Assembly (NCBI GenBank): GCA_018710905.1
Contig: DVIZ01000106.1
Location: 1 to 63,958 of the forward strand
Direction of reading: 5' to 3'
DNA: 63,958 nucleotides
Source of the DNA: Candidatus Scybalomonas excrementigallinarum
GTDB lineage: Bacteria; Bacillota; Clostridia; Lachnospirales; Lachnospiraceae
Of the stretch, positions 19,110-27,334 are shown one piece after another (the first letter of the stretch is position 1; the number at the start of each line of letters is the position of its first letter). The position numbers and the translations under genes are program-made. Under the pieces are notes generated by a model. It saw only the letters and a list, made by a program, of their open reading frames with translations, ran no database searches and was not told the origin of the DNA.

Positions 19110-19616
19110 ATAGCAGAATTAATGATCAACGAGCAAATTAGAGACAAAGAAGTACGTGTAATCGGAGCTGACGGAGAACAGATTGGAATTATGTCATCAA
19201 AAGAGGCGCAGAAACTCGCAAGAGAAGCAGACCTTGATTTAGTGAAGATTGCACCAACGGCAAAACCACCAGTGTGCAAAATTATTGATTACGGTAAATA
19301 TCGTTATGAACTTGCTCGCAAGGAAAAAGAAGCGAAAAAGAAACAAAAAGTCATGGACGTAAAAGAGATTCGTTTATCTCCAAATATTGATACCAATGAT
19401 TTAAATACGAAAGTTAAAAACGCTAGAAAGTTCTTAGAAAAGGGCGATAAAGTGAAAGTTACACTTCGTTTCCGTGGTCGTGAATTAGCTCATGTAAATG
19501 CAAGTAAGATAATTCTTGACAATTTCGCAGAACAACTTGCAGATATTGCTGTTATCGATAAACCAGCGAAATTTGAGGGAAGAAGTATGATAATGTTTTT
19601 AACAGAAAAACGTTAA
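19110..19616 (+). CDS. infC: translation initiation factor IF-3 (AUA start)
   Basis: Binds the 30S subunit and checks start-codon pairing. The product has the IF3 N-domain (INEQIRDKEVRVIG), a lysine-rich linker (RKEKEAKKKQKV) and the C-domain (KEIRLSPNIDTNDL, KVTLRFRGRE). GGAGGT at 19096-19101 is eight bases before ATA 19110, which is in frame; the first ATG (19122) is 20 bases from that site. A non-standard AUA start giving 168 residues is therefore most likely. Rare infC starts are an established device by which IF3 represses its own translation. First gene of infC-rpmI-rplT. Confidence 0.9.
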   Translation: MAELMINEQIRDKEVRVIGADGEQIGIMSSKEAQKLAREADLDLVKIAPTAKPPVCKIIDYGKYRYELARKEKEAKKKQKVMDVKEIRLSPNIDTNDLNTKVKNARKFLEKGDKVKVTLRFRGRELAHVNASKIILDNFAEQLADIAVIDKPAKFEGRSMIMFLTEKR

Positions 19617-19656
19617 ATTTTGAATATACAGTTTGAATTCAAGGAGGAATATTACA

Positions 19657-19854
19657 ATGCCAAAGGTTAAAACAAGCAGAGCAGCTGCAAAACGTTTCAA
19701 AAAAACAGGTTCAGGAAAATTAAAAAGAATGAAAGCATACAAAAGCCATATCTTAACTAAGAAATCTACAAAGAGAAAAAGAAATCTTAGAAAAGCAGCA
19801 ATGGTTGATTCTACAAACGTTAAAAACATGAAGAAGATTTTACCATACTTATAA
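19657..19854 (+). CDS. rpmI: 50S ribosomal protein L35
   Basis: Small basic ribosomal protein of 65 residues beginning [15 protein letters not shown], the standard L35 start. ATG 19657 is eight bases after AAGGAGGA (19641-19648). The longer frame from 19633 would place the ribosome-binding site inside the gene. It lies between infC and rplT as in most bacteria, with [10 protein letters not shown] near the middle and a short hydrophobic end. Confidence 0.96.
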   Translation: MPKVKTSRAAAKRFKKTGSGKLKRMKAYKSHILTKKSTKRKRNLRKAAMVDSTNVKNMKKILPYL

Positions 19855-19876
19855 GATATAGGAGGAAGTTTGAACA

Positions 19877-20233
19877 ATGGCAAGAATTAAAGGCGGTTTA
19901 GGCGCTAAAAAAAGACACAATAGAGTATTAAAATTAGCAAAAGGTTATAGAGGAGCTAGATCTAAACAATACAGAGTTGCAAAACAATCTGTTATGAGAG
20001 CTTTAGCTACATCTTACGCTGGACGTAAACAGAGAAAACGTCAGTTCCGTCAATTATGGATCGCTCGTATCAACGCAGCAGCTAGAATGAACGGATTATC
20101 TTACAGCAGATTAATGCACGGCTTAAAATTAGCTGGTGTTGAAATCAACAGAAAAATGCTTTCTGAAATGGCTATCAACGATGCAGAAGGTTTTGCAAAA
20201 TTAGCAGAAGTTGCTAAAAGCAAATTAGCTTAA
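19877..20233 (+). CDS. rplT: 50S ribosomal protein L20
   Basis: A 118-residue basic 23S rRNA-binding protein essential for early 50S assembly. It has the long N-terminal helix region ([19 protein letters not shown]) and the [20 protein letters not shown] signature. AGGAGGAAG precedes ATG. Known in Firmicutes as the autogenous repressor of this operon through the leader RNA. Last gene of the operon; a terminator follows after about 60 bases. Confidence 0.97.
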   Translation: MARIKGGLGAKKRHNRVLKLAKGYRGARSKQYRVAKQSVMRALATSYAGRKQRKRQFRQLWIARINAAARMNGLSYSRLMHGLKLAGVEINRKMLSEMAINDAEGFAKLAEVAKSKLA

Positions 20234-20296
20234 TTTCTCATCGGTTTTGTAACCATTAGCAAGCGAGCTTTTTGAAATTTTATATTGAATGTATTG

Positions 20297-20355
20297 AGTC
20301 TAGCTTTCGTATCTTAAAGTATTTCTTTTTAAGATAGGAGGGCTAGGCTTTTTCT
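20297..20355 (+). terminator. terminator of infC operon
   Basis: AGTCTAGC (20297-20304) pairs with GCTAGGCT (20342-20349) and an inner TATCTTAAA/TTTAAGATA stem, followed by TTTTTC. Confidence 0.75.
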
Positions 20356-20484
20356 ATATTTTTTCCGTAATAAGAGATGGACCGTTTGCTAAAAAAGTAA
20401 ATTTTTGTTTCGAAAACTGCTTACACTTTGTTAAAAAACGAAAAATGATAAAAAGAGGATAAGAAAAGAAAGGAGAATTCATCC

Positions 20485-21249
20485 ATGCAAGTAGAAGAAC
20501 AGTTTAGCCTTTTATTGTGGTGTATTATGGGAGTATGTATTTTTTCTTTTTTAAATGTCGTGATCTATCGTGTGCCAAGAAAATTAGATTTTGTATCAGG
20601 GAGAAGTCAGTGCCCTTCTTGTGGACATATGCTAGGAGCGAAAGATTTAGTACCAGTGTTTAGTTGGATTTTCTTAGGAGGAAAGTGTCGATACTGTAAG
20701 AGTAAAATTGGCCCACGCTATTCTATCATTGAAATTTGGGGAGGGATCTGTGGGGCGATTTGTTGGTATTTTTGGGGGAATAGTATCGAGGCTGTTTTAT
20801 ACTTTTGTATTTTTTCATTGTTAACAGTAATCAGCTGTGTGGATTGGGACACGATGTTAATTTTAAATGGCTTTGTTATTGTATTTTTCATACTTGCCAT
20901 TGTGTCCTGCTTCTTTATGAAAGAAATTAGTCTGTTAGAACGAATCATAGGGTTTTTCAGTATTAGTGTGCCAATGCTTCTTTTGACAGTGGCAATTTCA
21001 GGAGCATTTGGAGGCGGTGATATTAAGTTAATGGCTGTAGCAGGGCTTTTCCTCGGCTGGAAGCTTTGTGTATTATCCTTTTTTATTGGAGTTATTTTAG
21101 GCGGGGGATATGGGGCTTATTTACTGCTTGTTAAGAAGAAGGGAAGAAAAGATCATTTTCCATTTGGCCCATTTTTATGTCTTGGGATTATGATAGCAGT
21201 TTGTTTTGGAAATGATTTTTTGGAATGGTATTTTCAAGGTTTATTTTAA
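20485..21249 (+). CDS. prepilin peptidase (A24 family)
   Basis: Polytopic membrane aspartic peptidase of 254 residues that cleaves, and in many members methylates, type IV prepilins. The N-terminal domain has the zinc-type CPSCGH and CRYCKSKIGPRYSIIE motifs, which mark the methyltransferase part. The two catalytic aspartates are Asp120 in VDWDTM and the one in GGGDIKLM. About seven hydrophobic segments follow. AAAGGAGA precedes ATG. No pilin, PilB or PilC genes are near, so its substrates are elsewhere (competence or pilus proteins). The family covers both PilD and ComC, so no symbol is assigned. Confidence 0.9.
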   Translation: MQVEEQFSLLLWCIMGVCIFSFLNVVIYRVPRKLDFVSGRSQCPSCGHMLGAKDLVPVFSWIFLGGKCRYCKSKIGPRYSIIEIWGGICGAICWYFWGNSIEAVLYFCIFSLLTVISCVDWDTMLILNGFVIVFFILAIVSCFFMKEISLLERIIGFFSISVPMLLLTVAISGAFGGGDIKLMAVAGLFLGWKLCVLSFFIGVILGGGYGAYLLLVKKKGRKDHFPFGPFLCLGIMIAVCFGNDFLEWYFQGLF

Positions 21250-21376
21250 AAGAAGGAAAAGAACCCTCCCGATTTTATTGGGGAGTCGTTTCCATAGCAG
21301 GAATTTACATAAATAGGATAAAAAACATGATTTTATCGTTGTTCTAAGTGTTTTATTTTGGAATACATTTGAGAAT

Positions 21377-21420
21377 ATAAGAAACTTATAGACGATAGTT
21401 TGTAAGTTTCTTATGTTTTT
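21377..21420 (+). terminator. terminator-like hairpin before the tRNA cluster
   Basis: ATAAGAAACTTA (21377-21388) pairs with TAAGTTTCTTAT (21403-21414), followed by GTTTTTATTT. It probably ends the prepilin peptidase transcript and may work in both directions. Confidence 0.7.
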
Positions 21421-21429
21421 ATTTCATAG

Positions 21430-21516
21430 GATTTATGCATTCATAGGTCGAAATAAAAAAGTTTTTTAAAAAAGTTTAAAAAAAGTATTGACTTCTGTAT
21501 TATAATATAGTATGAT
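21430..21516 (+). promoter_or_regulatory. distal tRNA promoter with AT-rich upstream element
   Basis: TTGACT (21488-21493), 17-base spacer, TATGAT (21511-21516). The preceding 40 bases are nearly all A and T in phased runs, typical of an UP element at stable-RNA promoters. It forms a tandem pair with the next promoter. Confidence 0.6.
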
Positions 21517-21668
21517 ATATAGCGTCGCTGAGATAAAAGAAAGCGAAGTGAGAAATTTAAAATCAATAGTAAGTAGATAACTGATAACAATTACATTTAT
21601 TTACAAATTGATGTTAAAGTCAGAAAATAGTAAGTTTTTAGAAAAAATAAAAAAATATAAAAAACTTC

Positions 21669-21697
21669 TTGACAAATGACAAACACTTTGCTATAAT
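21669..21697 (+). promoter_or_regulatory. proximal tRNA promoter
   Basis: Perfect consensus TTGACA (21669-21674), 17 bases, TATAAT (21692-21697), 36 bases before the first tRNA. Confidence 0.85.
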
Positions 21698-21733
21698 AAA
21701 AAAGTAATCAGCAAGAAAAACTTCTGACACCAA

Positions 21734-21808
21734 CGGGGTGTGGCTCAGCTTGGCTAGAGCGCTTGATTTGGGATCAAGAGGTCGCAGGTTCGAATCCTGT
21801 CACCCCGA
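21734..21808 (+). tRNA. tRNA-Pro (TGG)
   Basis: 75-base cloverleaf: acceptor CGGGGTG/CACCCCG, D arm GCTC...GAGC, anticodon stem CTTGA/TCAAG with loop TTTGGGA giving anticodon TGG, T loop TTCGAAT, discriminator A. CCA is not encoded. Confidence 0.96.
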
Positions 21809-21829
21809 CTTTGCATAAGAATTGCAAGT

Positions 21830-21903
<74 letters not shown>

Positions 21904-21907
21904 TTGG

Positions 21908-21991
21908 GCGGGAATGCTGGAATTGGCAGACAGGCATGACTAAGGATCATGTGAATGAATTTTCGTGAGGGTTCAAGTCCCTTTTCCCGCA
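21908..21991 (+). tRNA. tRNA-Leu (AAG)
   Basis: 84-base class II tRNA with a long variable arm: acceptor GCGGGAA/TTCCCGC, anticodon stem CATGA/TCATG with loop CTAAGGA giving anticodon AAG, discriminator A. Only four bases separate it from tRNA-Arg. Confidence 0.94.
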
Positions 21992-21994
21992 TTG

Positions 21995-22027
21995 TTCTAT
22001 TTGCAGAAGCAAATAGAATTTTTTTTT
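21995..22027 (+). terminator. terminator of the three-tRNA transcript
   Basis: Perfect arms TTCTATTTG (21995-22003) and CAAATAGAA (22010-22018) followed by nine or more Ts. The T-run merges with the repeat that follows. Confidence 0.88.
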
Positions 22028-22206
22028 ATGTTATAGGATAACTCGCTTGCGAGGAATTTTCTATAACATAAAAAAAGCACTACGTGCGAACGATGCGCAG
22101 CTCGCAAAGACGATATTTTGCTTCGCAAATTGCTCGCGCGCGGCAAAGTGTACGTTGCTCTAAGTGACCGAAAGTCGCGAAGAGTGTGCAAGGAACACTT
22201 TGTTCT
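22027..22206 (+). repeat. structured repeat copy A (full length)
   Basis: 5' hairpin with outer arms TATGTTATAG/CTATAACATA (22027-22036, 22061-22070) and apex CTCGCTTGCGAG. Then an A-run and GCACTACGTGC (22077-22087), GAACGATGCGCAG, a GC-richer middle, and a 3' hairpin AAAGTGTACGTT (22145-22156) / AAGGAACACTTT (22190-22201). The apex is inverted relative to copies C, D and E. Base composition is richer in GC than the surroundings. Confidence 0.75.
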
Positions 22207-22212
22207 GTTTAC

Positions 22213-22296
22213 GCAGTCGTGGCGGAATTGGCATACGCGCATGATTCAGGTTCATGTCCACATTCGTGGGTTCGGGTTCAAGTCCCGTCGACTGCA
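22213..22296 (+). tRNA. tRNA-Leu (CAG)
   Basis: 84-base class II tRNA: acceptor GCAGTCG/CGACTGC, anticodon stem CATGA/TCATG with loop TTCAGGT giving anticodon CAG, T loop TTCAAGT, discriminator A. It starts six bases after the 3' hairpin of repeat copy A. No clear separate promoter is seen, so it may be transcribed by readthrough of the upstream terminator. Confidence 0.94.
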
Positions 22297-22316
22297 TTTT
22301 AAAAGAAGATAGTCAA

Positions 22317-22362
22317 AAAAGACCAGACTTTTTATTCATTACAAAAGTCTGGTCTTTTTTTT
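22317..22362 (+). terminator. terminator after tRNA-Leu (CAG)
   Basis: AAAAGACCAGACTTTT pairs with AAAAGTCTGGTCTTTT, followed by more Ts. Very stable. Confidence 0.9.
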
Positions 22363-22736
22363 ATACCTTTGCATCCAGTAAAGAGATGGAACAAGCAGAA
22401 TGCATAAAAGAGATGAGAAAATGAAAAAAATAGGATAATTTTAGAATGAATTTTAAAATCAGAAAATAAAAAAGATAAAAATCCTTATAATTTCTTGCGT
22501 TTTCACGTTACTAAAGTAAATTTTGCAGGAAGAAAATGAAAAAATAAAAAAATAAAATGGCTATTTTACTAGATTTTTTTTGTAAAAATGAAGGATTCAA
22601 AAAAAATTATTCAAAAAAATTGCGTTTTTCCATTGACGAATGAAACGGTCGAGAGTATAATTGTAAACAATCGAATTCAGAAGTTTTGACCCGAATCCGA
22701 TGTATATGAGAATATTATAGGAAAGAGGAAGATATT
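22363..22736 (+). promoter_or_regulatory. livJ upstream region with promoter
   Basis: AT-rich, with no gene. It contains a clear promoter: TTGACG (22633-22638), 17 bases, TATAAT (22656-22661). The roughly 70-base leader shows no riboswitch I recognise. The preceding 250 bases have only A-runs and no clear operator. Confidence 0.7.
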
Positions 22737-23900
22737 ATGAGAAAAATGATGAAGAAGACGATAGCAGTTTGTATGGCTGCCATGATGGCGATGTCGGTAG
22801 CTGCTTGTGGTGGTGCAGATGGAAGTGCAAAAGGGGGAGATGATAGCACTTTTATTATTGGTAGTATGGGACCAACCTCAGGTGCAAATGCTTCTTATGG
22901 AACTTCTGTAAAAAATGGTGCTCAAATTGCCGTTGATGAGATCAATGAAGCAGGGGGAATTAATGGAACGAAGTTCGAATTAAAATTTGAAGATGATCAA
23001 GCGGATGCTGGTGTTGCAGCTAATGCATATTCTAAGTTATATTCCGATAATATGGATGCGCTTTTAGGGGCTACCACATCCAATGCTTGTCAGGCAGTAA
23101 ATAAATTAGCACAAAAAGATAATATTTTGATGGTGACTCCTTCTGGTTCCACAAAAGATATTACAGAGCCAGATAATGTATTCCGTATTTGCTTTACGGA
23201 TCCATTACAAGGAGAGAAAATTGCGGATCTTGTAACAGACACTTTAGGATATAAAAATATAGCAGTCCTTTATGATGTATCTAGTGACTATGGAGTAGGA
23301 ATCCATGATGCGTTTGTGAAACAAGTAGAAGCAAAAGGAGCAAAAATTGTATCCGATCAATCGTTTACAAGTGGAGATAAAGATTTTAATACACAGCTTA
23401 CATCTATTAAATCTGCAAAACCAGATGTTATTTTTGTTCCTGGATATTACCAAGAAGCATCTTTCATTTTAACACAGGCAAAACAGCTTGGAATTGATAT
23501 TCCATTTGTTGGAAGTGATGGATGGGATGGTGTAACAACACAACTTGGTACAAATGCAAATATTGCTAACGGAGCTATTTTCTTAAGCCCATTCTTCTCC
23601 GCAGATAGCGCTGAAAATGTTAAAAACTTTGTAGCAAAATATCAAGAAGCATATAAAGCAGTGCCAGACCAGTTTGCTGCGGATGCTTATGACGGTGTTT
23701 ATGCTATTGCAAAGGCTTACGAAAAAGCAGGTTCTAAAGATACAGATGCATTAATTAAAGCAATGAAAGAAATTGAAGTAGATGGTGTTACTGGTAAGTT
23801 CTCTTTTGATGAAACAGGGGAACCAAATAAAGATGCCAAATATATTCAAATTCAAAAAGGTGAATACACCATTTTTAATGCAAATAAAAAAACAAAGTAA
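22737..23900 (+). CDS. livJ: branched-chain amino-acid ABC transporter, binding lipoprotein
   Basis: Extracellular solute receptor of the Liv (HAAT) transporter. The 387-residue protein has a lipoprotein signal ending SVAAC with Cys24, a Gly/Asp/Ser linker, then a two-lobed type I periplasmic-binding fold beginning FIIGSMGPTSG. Motifs include NGAQIAVDEINEAGG, GATTSNACQA, and FVGSDGWDG. GAGGAAG precedes ATG. It heads livJHMGF. The exact substrate is not readable; leucine, isoleucine, valine or another amide-like amino acid is likely. A stable hairpin after the stop may raise its mRNA level over the membrane genes. Confidence 0.92.
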   Translation: MRKMMKKTIAVCMAAMMAMSVAACGGADGSAKGGDDSTFIIGSMGPTSGANASYGTSVKNGAQIAVDEINEAGGINGTKFELKFEDDQADAGVAANAYSKLYSDNMDALLGATTSNACQAVNKLAQKDNILMVTPSGSTKDITEPDNVFRICFTDPLQGEKIADLVTDTLGYKNIAVLYDVSSDYGVGIHDAFVKQVEAKGAKIVSDQSFTSGDKDFNTQLTSIKSAKPDVIFVPGYYQEASFILTQAKQLGIDIPFVGSDGWDGVTTQLGTNANIANGAIFLSPFFSADSAENVKNFVAKYQEAYKAVPDQFAADAYDGVYAIAKAYEKAGSKDTDALIKAMKEIEVDGVTGKFSFDETGEPNKDAKYIQIQKGEYTIFNANKKTK

Positions 23901-23925
23901 AGGATATATGAAGTTCTATAACAGA

Positions 23926-23960
23926 AAAGCTGTTGTAAAAGACCATTTTACAACAGCTTT
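23926..23960 (+). promoter_or_regulatory. livJ-livH intercistronic hairpin
   Basis: Perfect 15-base arms AAAGCTGTTGTAAAA (23926-23940) and TTTTACAACAGCTTT (23946-23960), loop GACCA, with no T-run after it. Probably an mRNA-stabilising or RNase-blocking element rather than a terminator. Confidence 0.75.
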
Positions 23961-23988
23961 CTGTGTGATAAAAGAAAGAGGTGAAACA

Positions 23989-24864
23989 ATGAAATTTCTG
24001 GCGCAAATTATTAATGGATTGAGCTTAGGTAGTATTTATGCGTTAATTGCCTTAGGATATACGATGGTATATGGAATCGCAAAAATGATTAATTTTGCCC
24101 ATGGAGATATTATTATGGTAGGCGCATATGCCGTATATTTATCATTGACAGTGGCACATCTTCCAGTACCAGTTGCCATTTTAGTCGGAATTGCAACTTG
24201 TTCGATTCTTGGAGTACTGATTGAGAAAATCGCTTATAAACCACTGAGAAATGCTCCATCATTAGCAGTATTAATTACTGCCATTGGTGTCAGTTATTTT
24301 TTACAAAGTGCAGGGCTTATTTTATTTGGCTCTCAGGCAAAGGCATTTCAGTCAATTGTCAAATTAAAGGCAGTCCATATTGGTGATATTACTGTATCAG
24401 GAGAGATTATCGTAACGATTGTTGTAACGATTCTTTCTATGATCGCACTGACATTGTTCATACATAAGACAAAAGCAGGAAGCGCTATGCTTGCAGTATC
24501 AGAAGACAAAGGAGCTGCCCAGCTTATGGGAATCAATGTAAATGGAACGATTTCTATGGTATTTGCCATTGGTTCTGGGTTAGCAGCAATTGCGGGAGTT
24601 CTTTATGCATGTACTTATGGATTTATCGATCCTTACATGGGTTCTATGGCAGGTATCAAAGCCTTTGTTGCAGCGGTATTAGGAGGAATTGGTAGCGTAC
24701 CAGGAGCCATGATTGGCGGTATTTTATTAGGTGTCATTGAAAGTTTAGCAAAAGCCTATATTTCCACACAGCTTGCAGATGCGATTGTGTTTGGTGTATT
24801 AATTCTTATGCTTATTATAAAACCAGCAGGTATTTTAGGCGTAGCAAGAAAAGAGAAAGTGTAG
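23989..24864 (+). CDS. livH: branched-chain amino-acid ABC transporter, permease LivH
   Basis: Integral membrane subunit of 291 residues with about eight hydrophobic segments. It begins MKFLAQIINGLSLGSIYALIALGYTMVYGI, here cited only as the LivH-type start; the ABC-contact region INVNGTISMVFAIGSGLAA is recognisable, as is GIKAFVAAVLGGIGSVPGA. ATG 23989 follows AAAGAGGTG. The longer frame from 23782 overlaps livJ in another frame and is not supported. It pairs with LivM to form the channel. Confidence 0.92.
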   Translation: MKFLAQIINGLSLGSIYALIALGYTMVYGIAKMINFAHGDIIMVGAYAVYLSLTVAHLPVPVAILVGIATCSILGVLIEKIAYKPLRNAPSLAVLITAIGVSYFLQSAGLILFGSQAKAFQSIVKLKAVHIGDITVSGEIIVTIVVTILSMIALTLFIHKTKAGSAMLAVSEDKGAAQLMGINVNGTISMVFAIGSGLAAIAGVLYACTYGFIDPYMGSMAGIKAFVAAVLGGIGSVPGAMIGGILLGVIESLAKAYISTQLADAIVFGVLILMLIIKPAGILGVARKEKV

Positions 24865-24873
24865 GTGACAAAA

Positions 24874-25836
24874 GTGAAGAAATTACTATCAAAACAAAAT
24901 TTATTCCGTGTCATTGCAATTGCAGTTGTTTTCTTGCTTTTGTACATTGGTGTGGAATATGGATATTTATCAAGACAATATAGTGCATTGTTAGTACCAG
25001 TCGGTATCAATATTATTTTGGCTGTTTCGTTGAATCTTACAACAGGATTTTTAGGAGAATTGACATTAGGGCATGCAGGTTTTATGTCAGTGGGAGCTTA
25101 TGCAGGTGCTTTATTCAGTATTTACACAAACCTTCCCTATTTTCCAGGATTTTTCTTATCTATGCTAGTTGGTGGAATTATTGCCGCAATTTTTGGTTTC
25201 ATCATTGGAGTACCTGTTTTACGATTAAAAGGAGACTACTTAGCTATTGTAACACTTGCCTTTGGTGAGATCATTCGTTCGATTATTACAAACTTAAAAA
25301 TTACAGGCGGAGCATCTGGTCTCAACAATATTCCTATGTATACGAGTTATATTTCTGTTTATGTTCTTGTTATCATTACTATTTTAGTTGTGATGAACTT
25401 AGTAAATAGCCGACATGGTAGAGCCATTTGTTCTATTCGAGAAGACTATATTGCAGCAGAATCGGTTGGTATTTCTCTTACAAAATATAAAATTTTAGCG
25501 TTTGTTTCCGCTGCTTTTTTTGCAGGAATCGCAGGTGTTTTATACAGTCACAATTTAGGATTTGTGCAAGCAAAGACGTTTGACTATAACAAATCCATTG
25601 AAATTTTAGTTATTGTTGTATTAGGTGGAATGGGCAGTATTAAAGGTTCTATTATTTCTGCAATTATTGTAACATTGCTTCCAGAGGTACTTCGTGGAAT
25701 GGATGATTTTCGAATGTTAATTTATGCAGTTGTTTTAATTGCTATGATGTTGTTCAATGCATCAAAGTTCAAAGAATGGATGAAAGTTTGGTTACATAAT
25801 CATGCACCAAAACATACAGTCAAAGGAGGGAATTGA
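24874..25836 (+). CDS. livM: branched-chain amino-acid ABC transporter, permease LivM
   Basis: Second membrane subunit, about 320 residues with around nine hydrophobic segments. Family motifs LTLGHAGFMSVGAYAGAL, RLKGDYLAIVTLAFGEI and VVLGGMGSIKG are visible. GTG 24874 is preferred because AGGTGA (24863-24868) lies five bases upstream. An in-frame GTG at 24865, directly after the livH stop, is the alternative and adds three residues. Its end overlaps the livG ribosome-binding region. Same operon as livH and livG. Confidence 0.9.
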   Translation: MKKLLSKQNLFRVIAIAVVFLLLYIGVEYGYLSRQYSALLVPVGINIILAVSLNLTTGFLGELTLGHAGFMSVGAYAGALFSIYTNLPYFPGFFLSMLVGGIIAAIFGFIIGVPVLRLKGDYLAIVTLAFGEIIRSIITNLKITGGASGLNNIPMYTSYISVYVLVIITILVVMNLVNSRHGRAICSIREDYIAAESVGISLTKYKILAFVSAAFFAGIAGVLYSHNLGFVQAKTFDYNKSIEILVIVVLGGMGSIKGSIISAIIVTLLPEVLRGMDDFRMLIYAVVLIAMMLFNASKFKEWMKVWLHNHAPKHTVKGGN

Positions 25837-25838
25837 TC

Positions 25839-26600
25839 ATGGCACCATTATTAGAAGTAAAAAATTTAGGAATCTCTTTTGGCGGACTTAGGGCTGTCGA
25901 TCAGTTTCATATTACAATTGAACAAAAACAGCTCTATGGACTCATAGGTCCAAATGGGGCTGGAAAAACAACGGTCTTTAACTTATTAACAGGTGTTTAT
26001 GAGCCGACAGATGGCGTTATTTTATTAGATGGAAAAAAATTAACGAATATGAATCCTGCTCAGATCAATCGAGCAGGGATTGCAAGAACGTTCCAAAATA
26101 TTCGTCTGTTTAAAAATATGACAGTGCTTGATAATGTGAAAATTGCCATTCATAATCAAGTCCATTATAATTTATTTGAAGGAATTTTCCGTCTGCCAAG
26201 ATATTTTAAAGAAGAAGAGAAGATGAATAAGAAGGCATTAGAGCTTCTAGCCGTATTTGATTTAGAAAAAGAATATGAGACATTAGCGGGAAATCTTCCT
26301 TATGGAAAGCAAAGAAAATTAGAAATTGCAAGAGCGCTAGCCACGGATCCGAAATTACTTCTTCTTGATGAACCAGCAGCGGGAATGAATCCGCAAGAAA
26401 CCGATGAATTGATGAAAACCATTCGATTTGTAAGAGATCATTTTGGAATTTCTATTTTATTAATTGAACATGATATGAAACTTGTTTCTGGCATTTGTGA
26501 GCAAATTACTGTGTTAAATTTTGGAACAGAATTAACACATGGAACACCAGAGGTAGTCCTAAATGATGAAAGAGTCATTACAGCATACCTTGGAGAATAG
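25839..26600 (+). CDS. livG: branched-chain amino-acid ABC transporter, ATPase LivG
   Basis: Cytoplasmic ATP-binding subunit of 253 residues. Walker A is GPNGAGKTT, the signature region reads NLPYGKQRKLEIARAL (Y-G-K-Q variant typical of LivG), Walker B is LLLLDEPAAGMNP, and the H-loop is IEHDM. ATG 25839 lies eight bases after AAAGGAGGG; the TTG at 25833 is less likely. The C-terminal tail PEVVLNDERVITAYLGE is typical of LivG. Confidence 0.93.
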   Translation: MAPLLEVKNLGISFGGLRAVDQFHITIEQKQLYGLIGPNGAGKTTVFNLLTGVYEPTDGVILLDGKKLTNMNPAQINRAGIARTFQNIRLFKNMTVLDNVKIAIHNQVHYNLFEGIFRLPRYFKEEEKMNKKALELLAVFDLEKEYETLAGNLPYGKQRKLEIARALATDPKLLLLDEPAAGMNPQETDELMKTIRFVRDHFGISILLIEHDMKLVSGICEQITVLNFGTELTHGTPEVVLNDERVITAYLGE

Positions 26601-26611
26601 GAGGAGACAAG

Positions 26612-27322
26612 ATGGCATTATTGGAAGTAAAAGATTTAGAAGTTCATTATGGAATGATTCAAGCATTAAAAGGAATTAGTTTTGAAGTAAACGAGGGAGA
26701 AGTTATTGCATTAATTGGAGCTAATGGAGCTGGGAAGACAACAACACTTCATACCATTACAGGGTTAAAAAAAGCCAGTTCAGGAACAATTTTATTCGAT
26801 GGACATAACCTTTTAAAGACACCAGCCCATAAAATCGTCGGACTTGGAATGGCTCATGTTCCAGAGGGAAGACGTATTTTCCCTACATTAACCGTTCTTC
26901 AAAATTTAAAATTAGGTGCCTATACAAGAAAAGATAAAAATGAAATGGTAGAGACCATCGAAAAAATATATGAAAGATTCCCAAGATTAGAGGAAAGAAA
27001 AGGTCAGATTGCAGGAACGTTAAGTGGAGGAGAACAGCAAATGCTAGCCATGGGGCGTGCTTTAATGTCTCATCCAAAAATTATTTTAATGGATGAACCT
27101 TCTATGGGATTATCACCTCTTTATGTTTCCGAAATTTTTAATATTATAAAAGAAATTAGTGCTAGTGGAACGACGGTTTTACTTGTAGAACAAAATGCAA
27201 AAAAAGCTCTTTCCATTGCAGACCGCGCTTATGTATTGGAAACAGGAAACGTCGTGATGGCAGGAGATGCAAAAGAGATGATGAACGATGAAGCTGTGAA
27301 AAAAGCATATCTTGGTGAATAA
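26612..27322 (+). CDS. livF: branched-chain amino-acid ABC transporter, ATPase LivF
   Basis: Second ATP-binding subunit, 236 residues. Walker A GANGAGKTT, signature LSGGEQQMLAMGRAL, Walker B ILMDEPSMGLSP, and VEQNAKKAL in place of the classical H-loop Asp, as is usual for LivF. AGGAGGAGA precedes ATG. Completes the five-gene transporter livJHMGF. Only 12 bases separate it from the kinase-like gene that follows. Confidence 0.93.
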   Translation: MALLEVKDLEVHYGMIQALKGISFEVNEGEVIALIGANGAGKTTTLHTITGLKKASSGTILFDGHNLLKTPAHKIVGLGMAHVPEGRRIFPTLTVLQNLKLGAYTRKDKNEMVETIEKIYERFPRLEERKGQIAGTLSGGEQQMLAMGRALMSHPKIILMDEPSMGLSPLYVSEIFNIIKEISASGTTVLLVEQNAKKALSIADRAYVLETGNVVMAGDAKEMMNDEAVKKAYLGE

Positions 27323-27334
27323 GGAGGGGTTAAC

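Noticed and set aside
21997-22312. Open frames on both strands across the tRNA region (21997-22242 - and 22118-22312 +)
   Set aside because: They cover a tRNA gene and a structured repeat; coding potential is accidental.
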